Positions 17,148 to 26,238 of a stretch of 64,000 nt of DNA are shown here, in pieces. The translations under genes were made by a program, and so were the position numbers. Position 1 is the first letter of the stretch, and every line of letters starts with the position of its first letter. The notes under the pieces were generated by a model. That model saw only the letters and a program-made list of their open reading frames with translations. It did not search any database and had not been told where the DNA came from. The DNA lies in assembly GCF_003143855.1 (NCBI RefSeq), contig NZ_QFRK01000022.1, positions 1 through 64,000 on the forward strand, in the 5' to 3' direction. The DNA is from Streptomyces sp. NWU339 (GTDB taxonomy: Bacteria; Actinomycetota; Actinomycetes; Streptomycetales; Streptomycetaceae).

Positions 17148-20100
17148 GTGCCGAAGTCGCCCTTCACGCACCTGCACGTCCACACCCAGTACTCGCTGCT
17201 GGACGGTGCCGCGCGGCTGAAGGACATGTTCAACGCCTGCAACGAGATGGGCATGAGCCACATCGCCATGTCCGACCACGGCAACCTGCACGGGGCGTAC
17301 GACTTCTTCCACAGTGCGGAGAAGGCCGGAGTCACCCCGATCATCGGGATCGAGGCGTACGTCGCGCCCGAGTCGCGGCGCACCAAGCGCAAGGTCCAGT
17401 GGGGCCAGCCGCACCAGAAGCGGGACGACGTCTCCGGTTCCGGCGGTTACACCCACAAGACCATCTGGGCGGTCGACAGCACGGGTCTGCACAACCTCTT
17501 CCGGCTCTCCTCCGACGCGTACGCCGAGGGCTGGCTGCAGAAGTGGCCCCGGATGGACAAGGAGAGCATCGCCCAGTGGTCCACCGGGCTCGTCGCCTCC
17601 ACCGGCTGCCCCTCCGGCGAGGTACAGACCCGGCTGCGCCTCGGCCACTTCGACGAGGCGCTCAAGGCGGCCGCCGACTACCAGGACATCTTCGGCAAGG
17701 ACCGGTACTTCCTGGAGCTGATGGACCACGGCATCGACATCGAGCACCGGGTCCGCGACGGCCTCCTGGAGATCGGCAGGAAGCTCGGCATCCCGCCCCT
17801 GGTCACCAACGACTCGCACTACACGTACGCGCACGAGGCGACCGCCCACGACGCGCTGCTGTGCATCCAGACCGGCAAGAACCTCTCCGACCCCGACCGC
17901 TTCAGGTTCGACGGCACCGGCTACTACCTCAAGTCCACCGAGGAGATGTACGCCATCGACTCCTCCGACGCCTGGCAGCAGGGCTGCGACAACACCAGGC
18001 TGATCGCCGAGATGGTCGACACCACGGGCATGTTCGAGAAGCGCGACCTGATGCCCAAGTTCGACATTCCGGAGGGGTACACCGAGGTCAGCTGGTTCCG
18101 CGAGGAGACCATGCGCGGCATGCACCGCCGCTTCCCGGGCGGCATCCCGGACGACCGCATGAAGCAGGTCGAGTACGAGATGGACACCATCATCTCGATG
18201 GGCTTCCCCGGGTACTTCCTCGTCGTCGCCGACTTCATCATGTGGGCCAAGAAGCAGGGCATCGCGGTCGGCCCCGGCCGTGGCTCCGCCGCCGGCTCGA
18301 TCGTCGCCTACGCCCTCGGCATCACCGACCTCGACCCGATCCCGCACGGCCTGATCTTCGAGCGGTTCCTCAACCCCGAGCGCATCTCCATGCCCGACGT
18401 CGACATCGACTTCGACGAGCGCAGGCGCGTCGAGGTGATCCGGTACGTGACGGAGAAGTACGGCGCCGACAAGGTCGCCATGATCGGCACCTACGGCAAG
18501 ATCAAGGCGAAGAACGCCATCAAGGACTCCGCGCGCGTGCTGGGCTACCCGTACGCCATGGGCGACCGGCTCACCAAGGCCATGCCCGCCGACGTCCTCG
18601 GCAAGGGCATCGACCTCGACGGCATCACCAACCCCTCGCACCCGCGTTACAACGAGGCCGGCGAGATCCGCGCGATGTACGAGAACGAGCCGGACGTGAA
18701 GAAGGTCATCGACACCGCCAAGGGCGTCGAGGGCCTGGTCCGGCAGATGGGCGTGCACGCGGCCGGCGTGATCATGTCCAGCGAACCCATCGTCGACCAC
18801 GCCCCGATCTGGGTGCGGCACACCGACGGCGTGACCATCACACAGTGGGACTACCCCCAGTGCGAGTCGCTCGGCCTCCTGAAGATGGACTTCCTGGGCC
18901 TGCGCAACCTCACCATCATGGACGACGCCATCAAGATGGTGAAGGCCAACAAGGGCATCGACCTGGAGATGCTCGCCCTGCCGCTGGACGACCCCAAGAC
19001 CTTCGAACTGCTCTGCCGCGGTGACACCCTCGGTGTCTTCCAGTTCGACGGCGGCCCGATGCGCTCGCTGCTCCGCCAGATGCAGCCCGACAACTTCGAG
19101 GACATCTCCGCCGTCTCGGCCCTCTACCGGCCGGGCCCGATGGGCATGAACTCGCACATCAACTACGCGGAGCGCAAGAACGGCCGCCAGGAGATCACGC
19201 CGATCCACAAGGAACTGGAGGAGCCGCTCCAGGAGGTGCTGTCGGTCACCTACGGCCTGATCGTCTATCAGGAGCAGGTGCAGAAGGCCGCCCAGATCAT
19301 CGCGGGCTACTCGCTCGGCGAGGCCGACATCCTCCGCCGCGTGATGGGCAAGAAGAAGCCGGAGGAGCTGGAGAAGAACTTCGTCATCTTCCAGGCCGGC
19401 GCCCGCAAGAACGGCTACAGCGACGAAGCCATCCAGGCCCTCTGGGACGTGCTGGTGCCCTTCGCCGGCTACGCCTTCAACAAGGCGCACTCCGCCGCGT
19501 ACGGACTGGTCTCGTACTGGACCGCCTACCTCAAGGCCAACCACCCCGCCGAGTACATGGCCGCGCTGCTCACCTCGGTCAAGGACGACAAGGACAAGTC
19601 GGCCGTCTACCTCAACGAGTGCCGCCGCATGGGCATCAGGGTGCTCCCGCCGAACGTCAACGAGTCCGAGTCGAACTTCGCCGCGCAGGGCGACGACGTG
19701 ATCCTCTTCGGCCTGTCCGCGGTCCGCAACGTCGGCACCAACGTCGTCGAGTCGATCATCAAGAGCCGCAAGGCCAAGGGGAAGTACACCTCGTTCCCGG
19801 ACTACCTCGACAAGGTCGAGGCGGTCGTCTGCAACAAGCGGACCACGGAGTCGCTGATCAAGGCGGGCGCCTTCGACTCCATGGGGCACACCCGCAAGGG
19901 CCTCACGGCCCAGTACGAACCGATGATCGACAACGTGGTCGCGGTCAAGCGCAAGGAGGCCGAGGGACAGTTCGACCTCTTCGGCGGCATGGGCGAGCAG
20001 GAGACCAGCGAGCCCGGCTTCGGCCTCGACGTCACCTTCACCGACGACGAGTGGGAGAAGACCTACCTGCTCGCGCAGGAGCGGGAGATGCTCGGCCTGT

Positions 20101-20687
20101 ACGTCTCCGACCACCCGTTGTTCGGACTGGAGCACGTCCTGTCCGACAAGGCCGACGCGGGCATCTCCCAGCTCACCGGCGGCGACTTCGGCGACGGCGC
20201 GGTGGTCACCATCGGCGGCATCATCTCGGGCCTCCAGCGCAAGATGACCAAGCAGGGCAACGCCTGGGCGATCGCCACGGTGGAGGACCTCGCCGGTTCC
20301 CTCGAGTGCATGTTCTTCCCCGCGACCTACCAGCTCGTCTCGACCCAACTCGTCGAGGACGCCGTGGTGTTCGTCAAGGGCCGCCTCGACAAGCGCGAGG
20401 ACGTGCCGCGCCTGGTCGCCATGGAACTCCAGGTGCCCGACCTGTCCAACGCGGGCACCAACGCGCCCGTCGTGCTCACCATCCCGGCCACCAGGGTCAC
20501 CCCGCCGATGGTCAGCCGCCTCGGCGAGATCCTCGGCCATCACAAGGGCGACAGCGAGGTCCGCATCAGGCTCCAGGGGCCGACGAAGACGACGGTGCTG
20601 CGCCTGGACCGGCACCGGGTCAAGCCGGACCCCGCCCTGTTCGGCGACCTCAAGGTCCTCCTCGGCCCGTCCTGCCTGGCGGGCTAG
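17148..20687 (+). CDS. dnaE: DNA polymerase III alpha subunit
   Basis: Replicative polymerase catalytic subunit, 1179 aa from GTG 17148; a strong TTGGAGG lies upstream and the protein begins with the conserved SPFTHLHVHTQYSLLDGAAR. Order of domains: PHP domain (1-290), palm with the catalytic acidic cluster MPDVDIDFDERRR (about 413-425), thumb, fingers (QEQVQKAAQIIAGYSLGEAD), beta-clamp-binding region (EGQFDLFGG, about 945), and the C-terminal OB fold (ITQ-type TIGGIISGLQRKMTKQGNAW). This is the essential DnaE1 of Streptomyces rather than the error-prone DnaE2/ImuC. Monocistronic by context. Confidence 0.98.
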   Translation: MPKSPFTHLHVHTQYSLLDGAARLKDMFNACNEMGMSHIAMSDHGNLHGAYDFFHSAEKAGVTPIIGIEAYVAPESRRTKRKVQWGQPHQKRDDVSGSGGYTHKTIWAVDSTGLHNLFRLSSDAYAEGWLQKWPRMDKESIAQWSTGLVASTGCPSGEVQTRLRLGHFDEALKAAADYQDIFGKDRYFLELMDHGIDIEHRVRDGLLEIGRKLGIPPLVTNDSHYTYAHEATAHDALLCIQTGKNLSDPDRFRFDGTGYYLKSTEEMYAIDSSDAWQQGCDNTRLIAEMVDTTGMFEKRDLMPKFDIPEGYTEVSWFREETMRGMHRRFPGGIPDDRMKQVEYEMDTIISMGFPGYFLVVADFIMWAKKQGIAVGPGRGSAAGSIVAYALGITDLDPIPHGLIFERFLNPERISMPDVDIDFDERRRVEVIRYVTEKYGADKVAMIGTYGKIKAKNAIKDSARVLGYPYAMGDRLTKAMPADVLGKGIDLDGITNPSHPRYNEAGEIRAMYENEPDVKKVIDTAKGVEGLVRQMGVHAAGVIMSSEPIVDHAPIWVRHTDGVTITQWDYPQCESLGLLKMDFLGLRNLTIMDDAIKMVKANKGIDLEMLALPLDDPKTFELLCRGDTLGVFQFDGGPMRSLLRQMQPDNFEDISAVSALYRPGPMGMNSHINYAERKNGRQEITPIHKELEEPLQEVLSVTYGLIVYQEQVQKAAQIIAGYSLGEADILRRVMGKKKPEELEKNFVIFQAGARKNGYSDEAIQALWDVLVPFAGYAFNKAHSAAYGLVSYWTAYLKANHPAEYMAALLTSVKDDKDKSAVYLNECRRMGIRVLPPNVNESESNFAAQGDDVILFGLSAVRNVGTNVVESIIKSRKAKGKYTSFPDYLDKVEAVVCNKRTTESLIKAGAFDSMGHTRKGLTAQYEPMIDNVVAVKRKEAEGQFDLFGGMGEQETSEPGFGLDVTFTDDEWEKTYLLAQEREMLGLYVSDHPLFGLEHVLSDKADAGISQLTGGDFGDGAVVTIGGIISGLQRKMTKQGNAWAIATVEDLAGSLECMFFPATYQLVSTQLVEDAVVFVKGRLDKREDVPRLVAMELQVPDLSNAGTNAPVVLTIPATRVTPPMVSRLGEILGHHKGDSEVRIRLQGPTKTTVLRLDRHRVKPDPALFGDLKVLLGPSCLAG

Positions 20688-20768
20688 GGGCCAGTACCCC
20701 GGGGGGCCTCCGGGCCGGCGCGCGCCGGGTCGGTCGGCCGACGTGTGTGAGGAGATGCCCAAGACGTA

Positions 20769-20802
20769 AGAGGGGCGCGCCCGGTGACGGGCGCGCCCCT
20801 CT
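20769..20802. terminator. Bidirectional terminator after dnaE
   Basis: A 15-bp perfect stem (20769-20783 with 20788-20802) with a GTGA loop between convergent dnaE and the small gene at 20847. Very GC-rich, with AG/CT at the stem base. Confidence 0.75.
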
Positions 20803-20846
20803 GCATGTACCGTGCGCGGGGCGCTCAACGGCCCCTCGCGCGGGTG

Positions 20847-21011
20847 TCAGTTGTGGCCGAAGCGCTTCTGCCGGCCTTTGCGGGCGACGTCGTCGGGAGT
20901 GATCTGCGGGCCGTGCTGCTCGGTCTGCGGCTCCGCAGCAGACGGCTGGGTCGCCTGCTGGGTGCGCGCGGCCGGCTGCTGCTTCCGTTCACGGTTCTTG
21001 TTCTTGGCCAT
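20847..21011 (-). CDS. Small conserved hydrophilic protein
   Basis: 54 aa from ATG 21011 (MAKNKNRERKQQPAARTQQA), with an excellent CAGGAGG eight bases upstream. Lys/Arg/Gln-rich start, then an acidic/polar middle, and the end TPDDVARKGRQKRFGHN. No signal peptide, membrane segment or recognised domain. Similar small basic proteins sit next to dnaE in other streptomycetes, so it is likely real, but its function is unknown. Confidence 0.75.
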   Translation of the reverse strand: MAKNKNRERKQQPAARTQQATQPSAAEPQTEQHGPQITPDDVARKGRQKRFGHN

Positions 21012-21233
21012 GGTGATGCCTCCTGTGGGGGATCTAGGGGCCAGGGCCGGGACCAGACTCACATAGCCGAATGATGGTCGCATGTCGGACAATTACCGTG
21101 TGTGACAGGGTGAGTGGGCGAAGGAAGTGTGGAAACGCCACGCCGAAGATCGAGTTCGGACCGTTAACCCCGGCACGGTCGGGCAGACTCGAAGCAAGCC
21201 CGAAGCAAACCTCCCGGAAAGAGGGTGGATCGC

Positions 21234-22436
21234 GTGGACCGCTGCATCGTCCTGGTGGACGCCGGGTATCTGCTGGGGGCCGCCGCCAGTCTCCTCGCCG
21301 GGGAGCCCTCGCGGTCCCGCATCACCGTCGATCACGCCGCCCTCATCCAGGGGCTGCGCGACCGCGCCGAGTCCGATACGAGTCAGCCCCTGCTGCGGAT
21401 CTACTGGTTCGACGGCGCCCCCGACCGCGTGCCGCAGCCCGAGCACCGCCGGCTGCGGGTGATGCCCAGGGTCACCGTTCGGCTCGGAGCCCTCACGCGC
21501 AGTGACGGCCGTTGGGCGCAGAAGGGCGTGGACGCCGCCATGCACGCCGAGTTGACCGAGCTGGCCCGCAACCGCGCCTGTTCCGACATCGTCCTGGTCA
21601 CGGGCGACGGCGACCTGCTGCCCGGCATGATGGCGGCCAAGGAGCACGGCGTCGCCGTCCACCTGTGGGCCGTACAGGCTGCCGACGGCGACTACAACCA
21701 GTCCGAGGACCTGGTCGCCGAGGCCGACGAACGCCGGGTGCTGGACCGTGCGTGGATCACCAAGGCGGTGCGGGCCAAGGACTTCTCCGGGGTGTGCGCC
21801 CCGCCGCCCCCCGCCCGTCCCGACATCGCCGCGATCCTCTCCGCCCCGCTGCCGGAGTCCGCGCCGGCTGCCGAGCAGCCCGAGCAGGAACCCCCGCATC
21901 CGGTCGGCGCCGGGCACAACGGCACCGGCGAGCGGTCGCCCGCCACCAAGGGCGTACCCACCCCCAAGGATCTGGCGGCCCTCCGCGGCCCCAGTGCCAC
22001 GCCCCCTCACCAGCCGCAGTCCGCCACCCTGCGCTGGTCCTCCGACAAGGGCTGGGTCGACCGGTCCGTCACCGAGCCCGGCGACGTCGCCTCGTTGCCG
22101 ACGCTCGCCCAGCTGACCTCCGCGGAGCAGCGGTGGGCCGACCGCGAGGAGGACATCACCACGGTCGGCGGGGACCCCTTCGAGGTGGGGCAGGTCTTCG
22201 CCCGCCGCTGGGTGGACCGGCTCGGGGACCAGAGCGGCATCCAGCGACTGTCCGCCATGTACCCCCGCATCCCGCACCGTGTCGACGGCGAGCTGCTGCG
22301 CTATGCCGCCCGCTTCGGCCTGCTCGCCCACAAGGACGACCAGATCGACGAACGCGACCGGTACGCCATCCGCGCGGGCTTCTGGCGCGAGCTGGACCTG
22401 CGCACGGGGACGGAGCGCGCCGCGGCCGCGGAGTGA
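21234..22436 (+). CDS. NYN domain (PIN-like) protein
   Basis: 400 aa. GTG 21234 is preferred because GAGG lies nine bases upstream; GTG 21225 is the longer alternative. Residues 1-160 form a NYN/LabA-type PIN-like domain, with the acidic positions in CIVLVDAGYLLGAA, KGVDAAMHAEL and SDIVLVTGDGDLLPG where such nucleases bind metal. A Pro-rich linker (about 190-265) leads to a conserved C-terminal helical domain (GGDPFEVGQVFARRWVDRLG) that may bind RNA. Probable RNA-processing or RNA-binding role, not proven. It is followed by an ABC transporter operon in the same direction. Confidence 0.85.
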   Translation: MDRCIVLVDAGYLLGAAASLLAGEPSRSRITVDHAALIQGLRDRAESDTSQPLLRIYWFDGAPDRVPQPEHRRLRVMPRVTVRLGALTRSDGRWAQKGVDAAMHAELTELARNRACSDIVLVTGDGDLLPGMMAAKEHGVAVHLWAVQAADGDYNQSEDLVAEADERRVLDRAWITKAVRAKDFSGVCAPPPPARPDIAAILSAPLPESAPAAEQPEQEPPHPVGAGHNGTGERSPATKGVPTPKDLAALRGPSATPPHQPQSATLRWSSDKGWVDRSVTEPGDVASLPTLAQLTSAEQRWADREEDITTVGGDPFEVGQVFARRWVDRLGDQSGIQRLSAMYPRIPHRVDGELLRYAARFGLLAHKDDQIDERDRYAIRAGFWRELDLRTGTERAAAAE

Positions 22437-22591
22437 CCGAGGGCCCGCCCGGTGTCCGCGCCGCCGCGCGACGGCGGCCCTTTGCGGCGGGTCCGGCGGG
22501 TGCGGCGGGTTTGTCGTTCTACCGGTGGTTTTGGGGCGGTCGGCCGACCCGGAAGCGGGCCCGGGCCGCGGACCCCGTAGTCTCGTCCCTT

Positions 22592-23611
22592 GTGAGCACG
22601 CGCGCGGTACACGCATTCCGGCACGATGGCGACATCGTGTGCGCGGTGCGCGGGCTGACCAAGACGTATCCGGCGGCCCGCGGGCGCCGCGGAGTCCCGG
22701 CGACCCCCGAGGTCCGGGCCACCGACGACGTGACGCTCGACGTCCGGCGCGGTGAGATCTTCGGGCTGCTCGGGCCGAACGGGGCCGGCAAGTCCACCCT
22801 GGTACGACAGCTCACCGGTCTGATGCGGCCCGACCACGGCAGCGTGCGGATCCTCGGCCACGACATCGTGCGCCACCCCGAGCGCGCCGCGCGGATCCTC
22901 GCCTACCTCGGGCAGGAGTCCACCGCGCTCGACGAGCTGACGGTCTCGCTCGCCGTCGAGACCACCGCGCGGCTGCGCGGCCTCGACGCGAAGCGGGCTC
23001 GTACGGACCGGGACGCCGTCCTCGACGAACTGGGGCTCACCCCGATCGCCGGGCGCCCCCTGAAGAAGCTGTCCGGCGGTCAGCGCCGGCTGGCCTGCTT
23101 CGCCACCGCGCTGGTGGGGGAGCGTCCGCTGCTCGTGCTCGACGAACCCACCTCCGGGATGGACCCGGTGGCGCGGCGCGCCGTGTGGTCCGCCGTCGAC
23201 CGGCGCCGGGTCGAGCACGGCACCACCGTGCTGCTGGTCACCCACAACGTCATCGAGGCCGAGACCGTCCTCGACCGGGTCGCCGTCCTCGACCGGGGCC
23301 GGGTGATCGCCTGCGACAGCCCGGCCGGACTGAAGGAGCGGGTCGCGGGCGAGGTACGGGTCGACCTGGTGTGGCGCGAGGCGGCCCCGCTGCACGTGCC
23401 CGAGGTGGCCGCGCTCGTGGACCGCGCCGTCGAGTCGGGCCGCCGCTGGACGCTGCGGCTCGCGCCCGAGGAGGCCCGTACGGTCGTCGCCACCGTCACC
23501 GGCGGCGCCGCCTTCGCCGCGCTGGACGACTTCACGCTCGCCACGCCCAGTCTGGAGGACGTGTACCTGGCGCTGGGCGGTGCCGTGCGGCAGGGACTGG
23601 TGAAGGCGTGA
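22592..23611 (+). CDS. ABC transporter ATP-binding protein
   Basis: 339 aa from GTG 22592. Walker A GPNGAGKST, signature LSGGQRRLACF, Walker B LLVLDEPTSGMDP and H-loop LLVTHNVIEAE are all intact. The C-terminal 100 residues are the usual DrrA-like extension. Together with the permease that overlaps its stop (GTGA) it makes a two-component exporter of the DrrAB/ABC-2 type. The substrate is unknown. Confidence 0.93.
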   Translation: MSTRAVHAFRHDGDIVCAVRGLTKTYPAARGRRGVPATPEVRATDDVTLDVRRGEIFGLLGPNGAGKSTLVRQLTGLMRPDHGSVRILGHDIVRHPERAARILAYLGQESTALDELTVSLAVETTARLRGLDAKRARTDRDAVLDELGLTPIAGRPLKKLSGGQRRLACFATALVGERPLLVLDEPTSGMDPVARRAVWSAVDRRRVEHGTTVLLVTHNVIEAETVLDRVAVLDRGRVIACDSPAGLKERVAGEVRVDLVWREAAPLHVPEVAALVDRAVESGRRWTLRLAPEEARTVVATVTGGAAFAALDDFTLATPSLEDVYLALGGAVRQGLVKA

Positions 23612-24567
23612 GCGACGGCGGGGCGCTGAGCGCACCGGGCGCCGTGTCCGTACGGAACAGGGCGACTGCCGGAGTGGGTGCGAGTGGATCTCCGGCCGAA
23701 CCTCCGGGGGAACCTCCGTTGGAATGGGAAGGGGAGCAGCGCGACGTGAGTGTCGTACCCGCCGATGTCCTGCCGGGCGGTGCCCTGGCCGCGGAGGAGG
23801 CCGTGCCGGAGCCGGCCGTGCTCGGGCCGCGGGCGCGACTGTGGCCCTCACTGGCGGCCGTGTACCGGGCGCAGCTGTCCCGGGCGCGGGTGGCGCGGAT
23901 CCCGCTGCTGTTCGTGGCGACCTTCCAGTCCGTCGGGATCATGATCCTGATGCGCGGGGTCGTGGACGGCGGCGGTGAGGCGCGGGCGGTGGTCGCCGGA
24001 TCGTCCGTCCTGGTCGTCGCCTTCGTCGCGCTCAACCTGCTCGCGCAGTACTTCGGGCAGCTGCGGGCCGGCGGCGGCCTCGACCACTACGCGACCCTGC
24101 CCGTCCCGCCGGCGGCGGTGGTGCTGGGGGCCGCCGGCGCCTACGCCTCGTTCACCGTGCCGGGGACCGTGGTGACCGCGGCCTTCGGATGTGTGCTGTT
24201 CGGGCTGCCGCTGACGCATCTGTGGGTGCTGGCCGCGGTGATCCCGCTCTCGGGAGCCGCGCTCGCCGGGCTGGGGGCCGCGCTGGGGCTGCTCGCACCG
24301 CGGGCCGAGTTCGCCACGCTCCTCGGCCAGCTGGGCATGTCGGCGGCCCTGCTGCTGGGCGTGCTGCCGGCGGAGCGGATGCCGGAGGTGGTACGCCTGG
24401 CCCGGGATCTGCTGCCGTCGACGTACGGCGTCGAGGCCCTCGCGCGGACCTTCGCGCCGCATCCCGACTGGGCCCTGGTCCTGGGCGATCTCGCCGTGTG
24501 CGGGGTGGTCGGTGTGCTCTCGCTGGCCGTGGCGACCTGGGCGTACCGCAGGGCCGCTGTCCGGTGA
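23608..24567 (+). CDS. ABC-2 type transporter permease
   Basis: 319 aa from GTG 23608, overlapping the ATPase stop by 4 bases. A hydrophilic Pro/Gly-rich N-terminal region of about 80 residues precedes six membrane segments, as in ABC-2 permeases. The segment LDHYATLPVPPAAVVLGAAG and the block LARDLLPSTYGVEALARTF are typical of this family. Partner of the ATPase just upstream. The long N-terminal extension is unusual; a later GTG at 23746 would give a more standard length. Confidence 0.9.
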   Translation: MSDGGALSAPGAVSVRNRATAGVGASGSPAEPPGEPPLEWEGEQRDVSVVPADVLPGGALAAEEAVPEPAVLGPRARLWPSLAAVYRAQLSRARVARIPLLFVATFQSVGIMILMRGVVDGGGEARAVVAGSSVLVVAFVALNLLAQYFGQLRAGGGLDHYATLPVPPAAVVLGAAGAYASFTVPGTVVTAAFGCVLFGLPLTHLWVLAAVIPLSGAALAGLGAALGLLAPRAEFATLLGQLGMSAALLLGVLPAERMPEVVRLARDLLPSTYGVEALARTFAPHPDWALVLGDLAVCGVVGVLSLAVATWAYRRAAVR

Positions 24568-24601
24568 CGCGCCGCACAGCCGGGCCTGGCACGATGTCAG
24601 G

Positions 24602-25357
24602 GTGAGCGCACCTCTGACACCACCACCGCCTCCGCATGAACGTTCCTTGCACGGCGGGTGGCAGCCGCCGTCCGCCGGCCAGGTGGCCGCCGCGTCCGCG
24701 GACGGGCCCACCGGTCCCGGCCACACCGGGTCCACCGGGTCCGCCGGTCACGGTGGCCACACCGGCTACGGCTGGTACGAACAGGACGGCCCCGGGATGA
24801 GGACGGAACTGCGCGAGGCCGCCGTGACCGCGGTGGCGGTGGCGCTCGGCGGGGTGCTGCTCGGCGTGCTGTGGTGGTGGCTGGCGCCGCGCGTGCCGCT
24901 GACGGGCGACGTCGTGGGCGACAACTGGGTCGTCTACCTCAAGGACACCGAAGGTGAGCAGGCCATCGGGGTGGACGGGACGTTCACACTGCTCGCCCTG
25001 GGGCTCGGCGCGGTGAGCGCGCTCGCCGTGTTCCTGGTGCGGCGGCGCGGGGGCGTGCCGCTGGTGGTGGCGCTCGGGGTCGGCGGGCTGCTCGGGTCGT
25101 TGCTGGCGTGGCGGCTCGGGGTGTGGCTCGGGCCCACGCAGGACGTCGTCGCCCACGCGAAGGACGTGGGCAGGGGGGTGACGTTCGACGCGCCGCTGAA
25201 GCTGAACGCCAAAGGAGCGCTGCTGGCCTGGCCGCTCGCCGGGCTGGTCGTCCACCTGGGCCTGACCGCGCTCTTCGGCCCCCGTGACCCCGACCCCTTC
25301 CCGCCGGTGGACCCCTACGTCCCACAGCGACCGGCCGACGGGGCCCCGGGGGCGTAG
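24602..25357 (+). CDS. DUF2567-type membrane protein
   Basis: 251 aa from GTG 24602. A Pro/Gly/His-rich cytoplasmic start (SAPLTPPPPPHERSLHGGWQ) of about 75 residues is followed by four membrane segments, with VLWWWLAPRVPLTGDVVGDN at the first. This matches the actinobacterial DUF2567 family, whose function is unknown. It lies 34 bases after the ABC permease, so it may belong to that operon. Confidence 0.8.
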   Translation: MSAPLTPPPPPHERSLHGGWQPPSAGQVAAASADGPTGPGHTGSTGSAGHGGHTGYGWYEQDGPGMRTELREAAVTAVAVALGGVLLGVLWWWLAPRVPLTGDVVGDNWVVYLKDTEGEQAIGVDGTFTLLALGLGAVSALAVFLVRRRGGVPLVVALGVGGLLGSLLAWRLGVWLGPTQDVVAHAKDVGRGVTFDAPLKLNAKGALLAWPLAGLVVHLGLTALFGPRDPDPFPPVDPYVPQRPADGAPGA

Positions 25358-25358
25358 C

Positions 25359-25537
25359 GCCCCGGCGGGCGACGTCCGCCCCGTCGCGACGCCCGGCACG
25401 CGCCCCCGAGCTCTCGGCTCCTCCCCCGAGTTCTCGGCTCCGCTCGAACAGGGGGGACCCCCATGAACAGGGGGCCCCATGAACAGGGGGACCCCCATGA
25501 GGCCGCTCCTTGACGGGCGGACGTCGCCCGCCGGGGC
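25359..25537. repeat. 179-bp element bounded by a perfect 23-bp inverted repeat
   Basis: The arms 25359-25381 and 25515-25537 are exact reverse complements. The interior has two direct-repeat sets: an 18-base C-rich/TCGGCTC unit at 25403-25420 and 25423-25440 (one mismatch), and three copies of an ATGAACAGGGGG-like unit around 25447-25500, each followed by a C run and so individually palindromic. It begins one base after the DUF2567 stop. It resembles a miniature inverted-repeat element, or a dispersed Streptomyces intergenic repeat. No target duplication is obvious. Confidence 0.7.
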
Positions 25538-25581
25538 ACCGGCTCCGCGGTGGGCCGGGGCGGGGCGTGCGGGGGTTCGGT

Positions 25582-25656
25582 TCAAGCGGGGCGCCTGCCG
25601 TGGTTCGCGCGGCCTTTCCTGGTGCGCCACTTGCGTTTGCGGGTTCTCTTCGACAT
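25582..25656 (-). CDS. 50S ribosomal protein bL37 (24 aa)
   Basis: A 24-residue gene from ATG 25656 to TGA 25582, whose product begins MSKRTRKRKW and ends ANHGRRPA. This matches the pattern of mycobacterial bL37, a tiny basic 50S protein (Lys/Arg-rich start, then ANHGKRP). Unlike its surroundings it uses AAA and AGA codons, as strongly expressed or structurally constrained small proteins can. A GAAGAGG stretch lies just ahead of the start, at very short spacing. It follows ybaK by 41 bases on the same strand. Confidence 0.82.
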   Translation of the reverse strand: MSKRTRKRKWRTRKGRANHGRRPA

Positions 25657-25697
25657 GCCTCTTCTGACTAACCGAAGAAGTGGGGCTCGTCGAGGGC

Positions 25698-26198
25698 TCA
25701 GACACGCCCGATCGGGGCGAGTACCGCCGCGGTCAGCTCGGCCAGGTCGCCCGGGGCGAGCTCGACCTCCAGGCCGCGGCGGCCGGCCGAGACACAGATC
25801 GTCTCGTGCAGGCCGGCCGAGTCGTCCAGCACCGTGCGGAGCCTCTTGCGCTGGCCCAGGGGCGAGATGCCGCCGCGGACGTAGCCCGTGGTGCGTTCCG
25901 CGAGGGCGGGGTCGGCCATCGCGGCCCGCTTGCCGCCGACCGCCGCCGCCAGGCCCTTCAGGTCCAGCTGCCCCGCCACCGGGACCACCGCCACCGTCAG
26001 CGCGCCGTCGACGTCCGCCACCAGCGTCTTGAAGACGCGGTCCGGGGAGACGCCCATCGCCTCGGCCGCCTCCTCGCCGTAGGACGGGTGCGCGGGGTCG
26101 TGGTCGTAGGAGTGGACCGTGAACGGCACCCCCGCCGCGGTGAGTGCCACCGTCGCGGGCGTACCGCCCGGCTGCTGCTTCTTGGACTTCTTCGCCAT
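25698..26198 (-). CDS. ybaK: YbaK/EbsC-type aminoacyl-tRNA deacylase
   Basis: 166 aa from ATG 26198. The YbaK fold is shown by FKTLVADVDGALTVAVVPVA, KRAAMADPALAERTTGYVRG and ISPLGQRKRLRTVLDDSA, including the conserved Lys and Gly-Gly-x-S-P-x-G loop of Cys-tRNA(Pro) deacylases. It removes Cys wrongly attached to tRNA-Pro. A basic start (MAKKSKKQQP) is encoded next to a short C/T/G repeat region. Part of a minus-strand run with the LON-domain gene upstream and bL37 downstream. Confidence 0.92.
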   Translation of the reverse strand: MAKKSKKQQPGGTPATVALTAAGVPFTVHSYDHDPAHPSYGEEAAEAMGVSPDRVFKTLVADVDGALTVAVVPVAGQLDLKGLAAAVGGKRAAMADPALAERTTGYVRGGISPLGQRKRLRTVLDDSAGLHETICVSAGRRGLEVELAPGDLAELTAAVLAPIGRV

Positions 26199-26238
26199 TC
26201 CTGCCCCTGCCCCTGGCCCTGCCGCTGCCTCTGTTGCC

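Noticed and set aside
17118..20828. 1236-codon minus-strand open frame
   Set aside because: Antisense shadow of dnaE with the same composition signature.
25479..25667. 62-codon plus-strand open frame
   Set aside because: Its sequence comes from the repeat element and the antisense of bL37; no conserved features.
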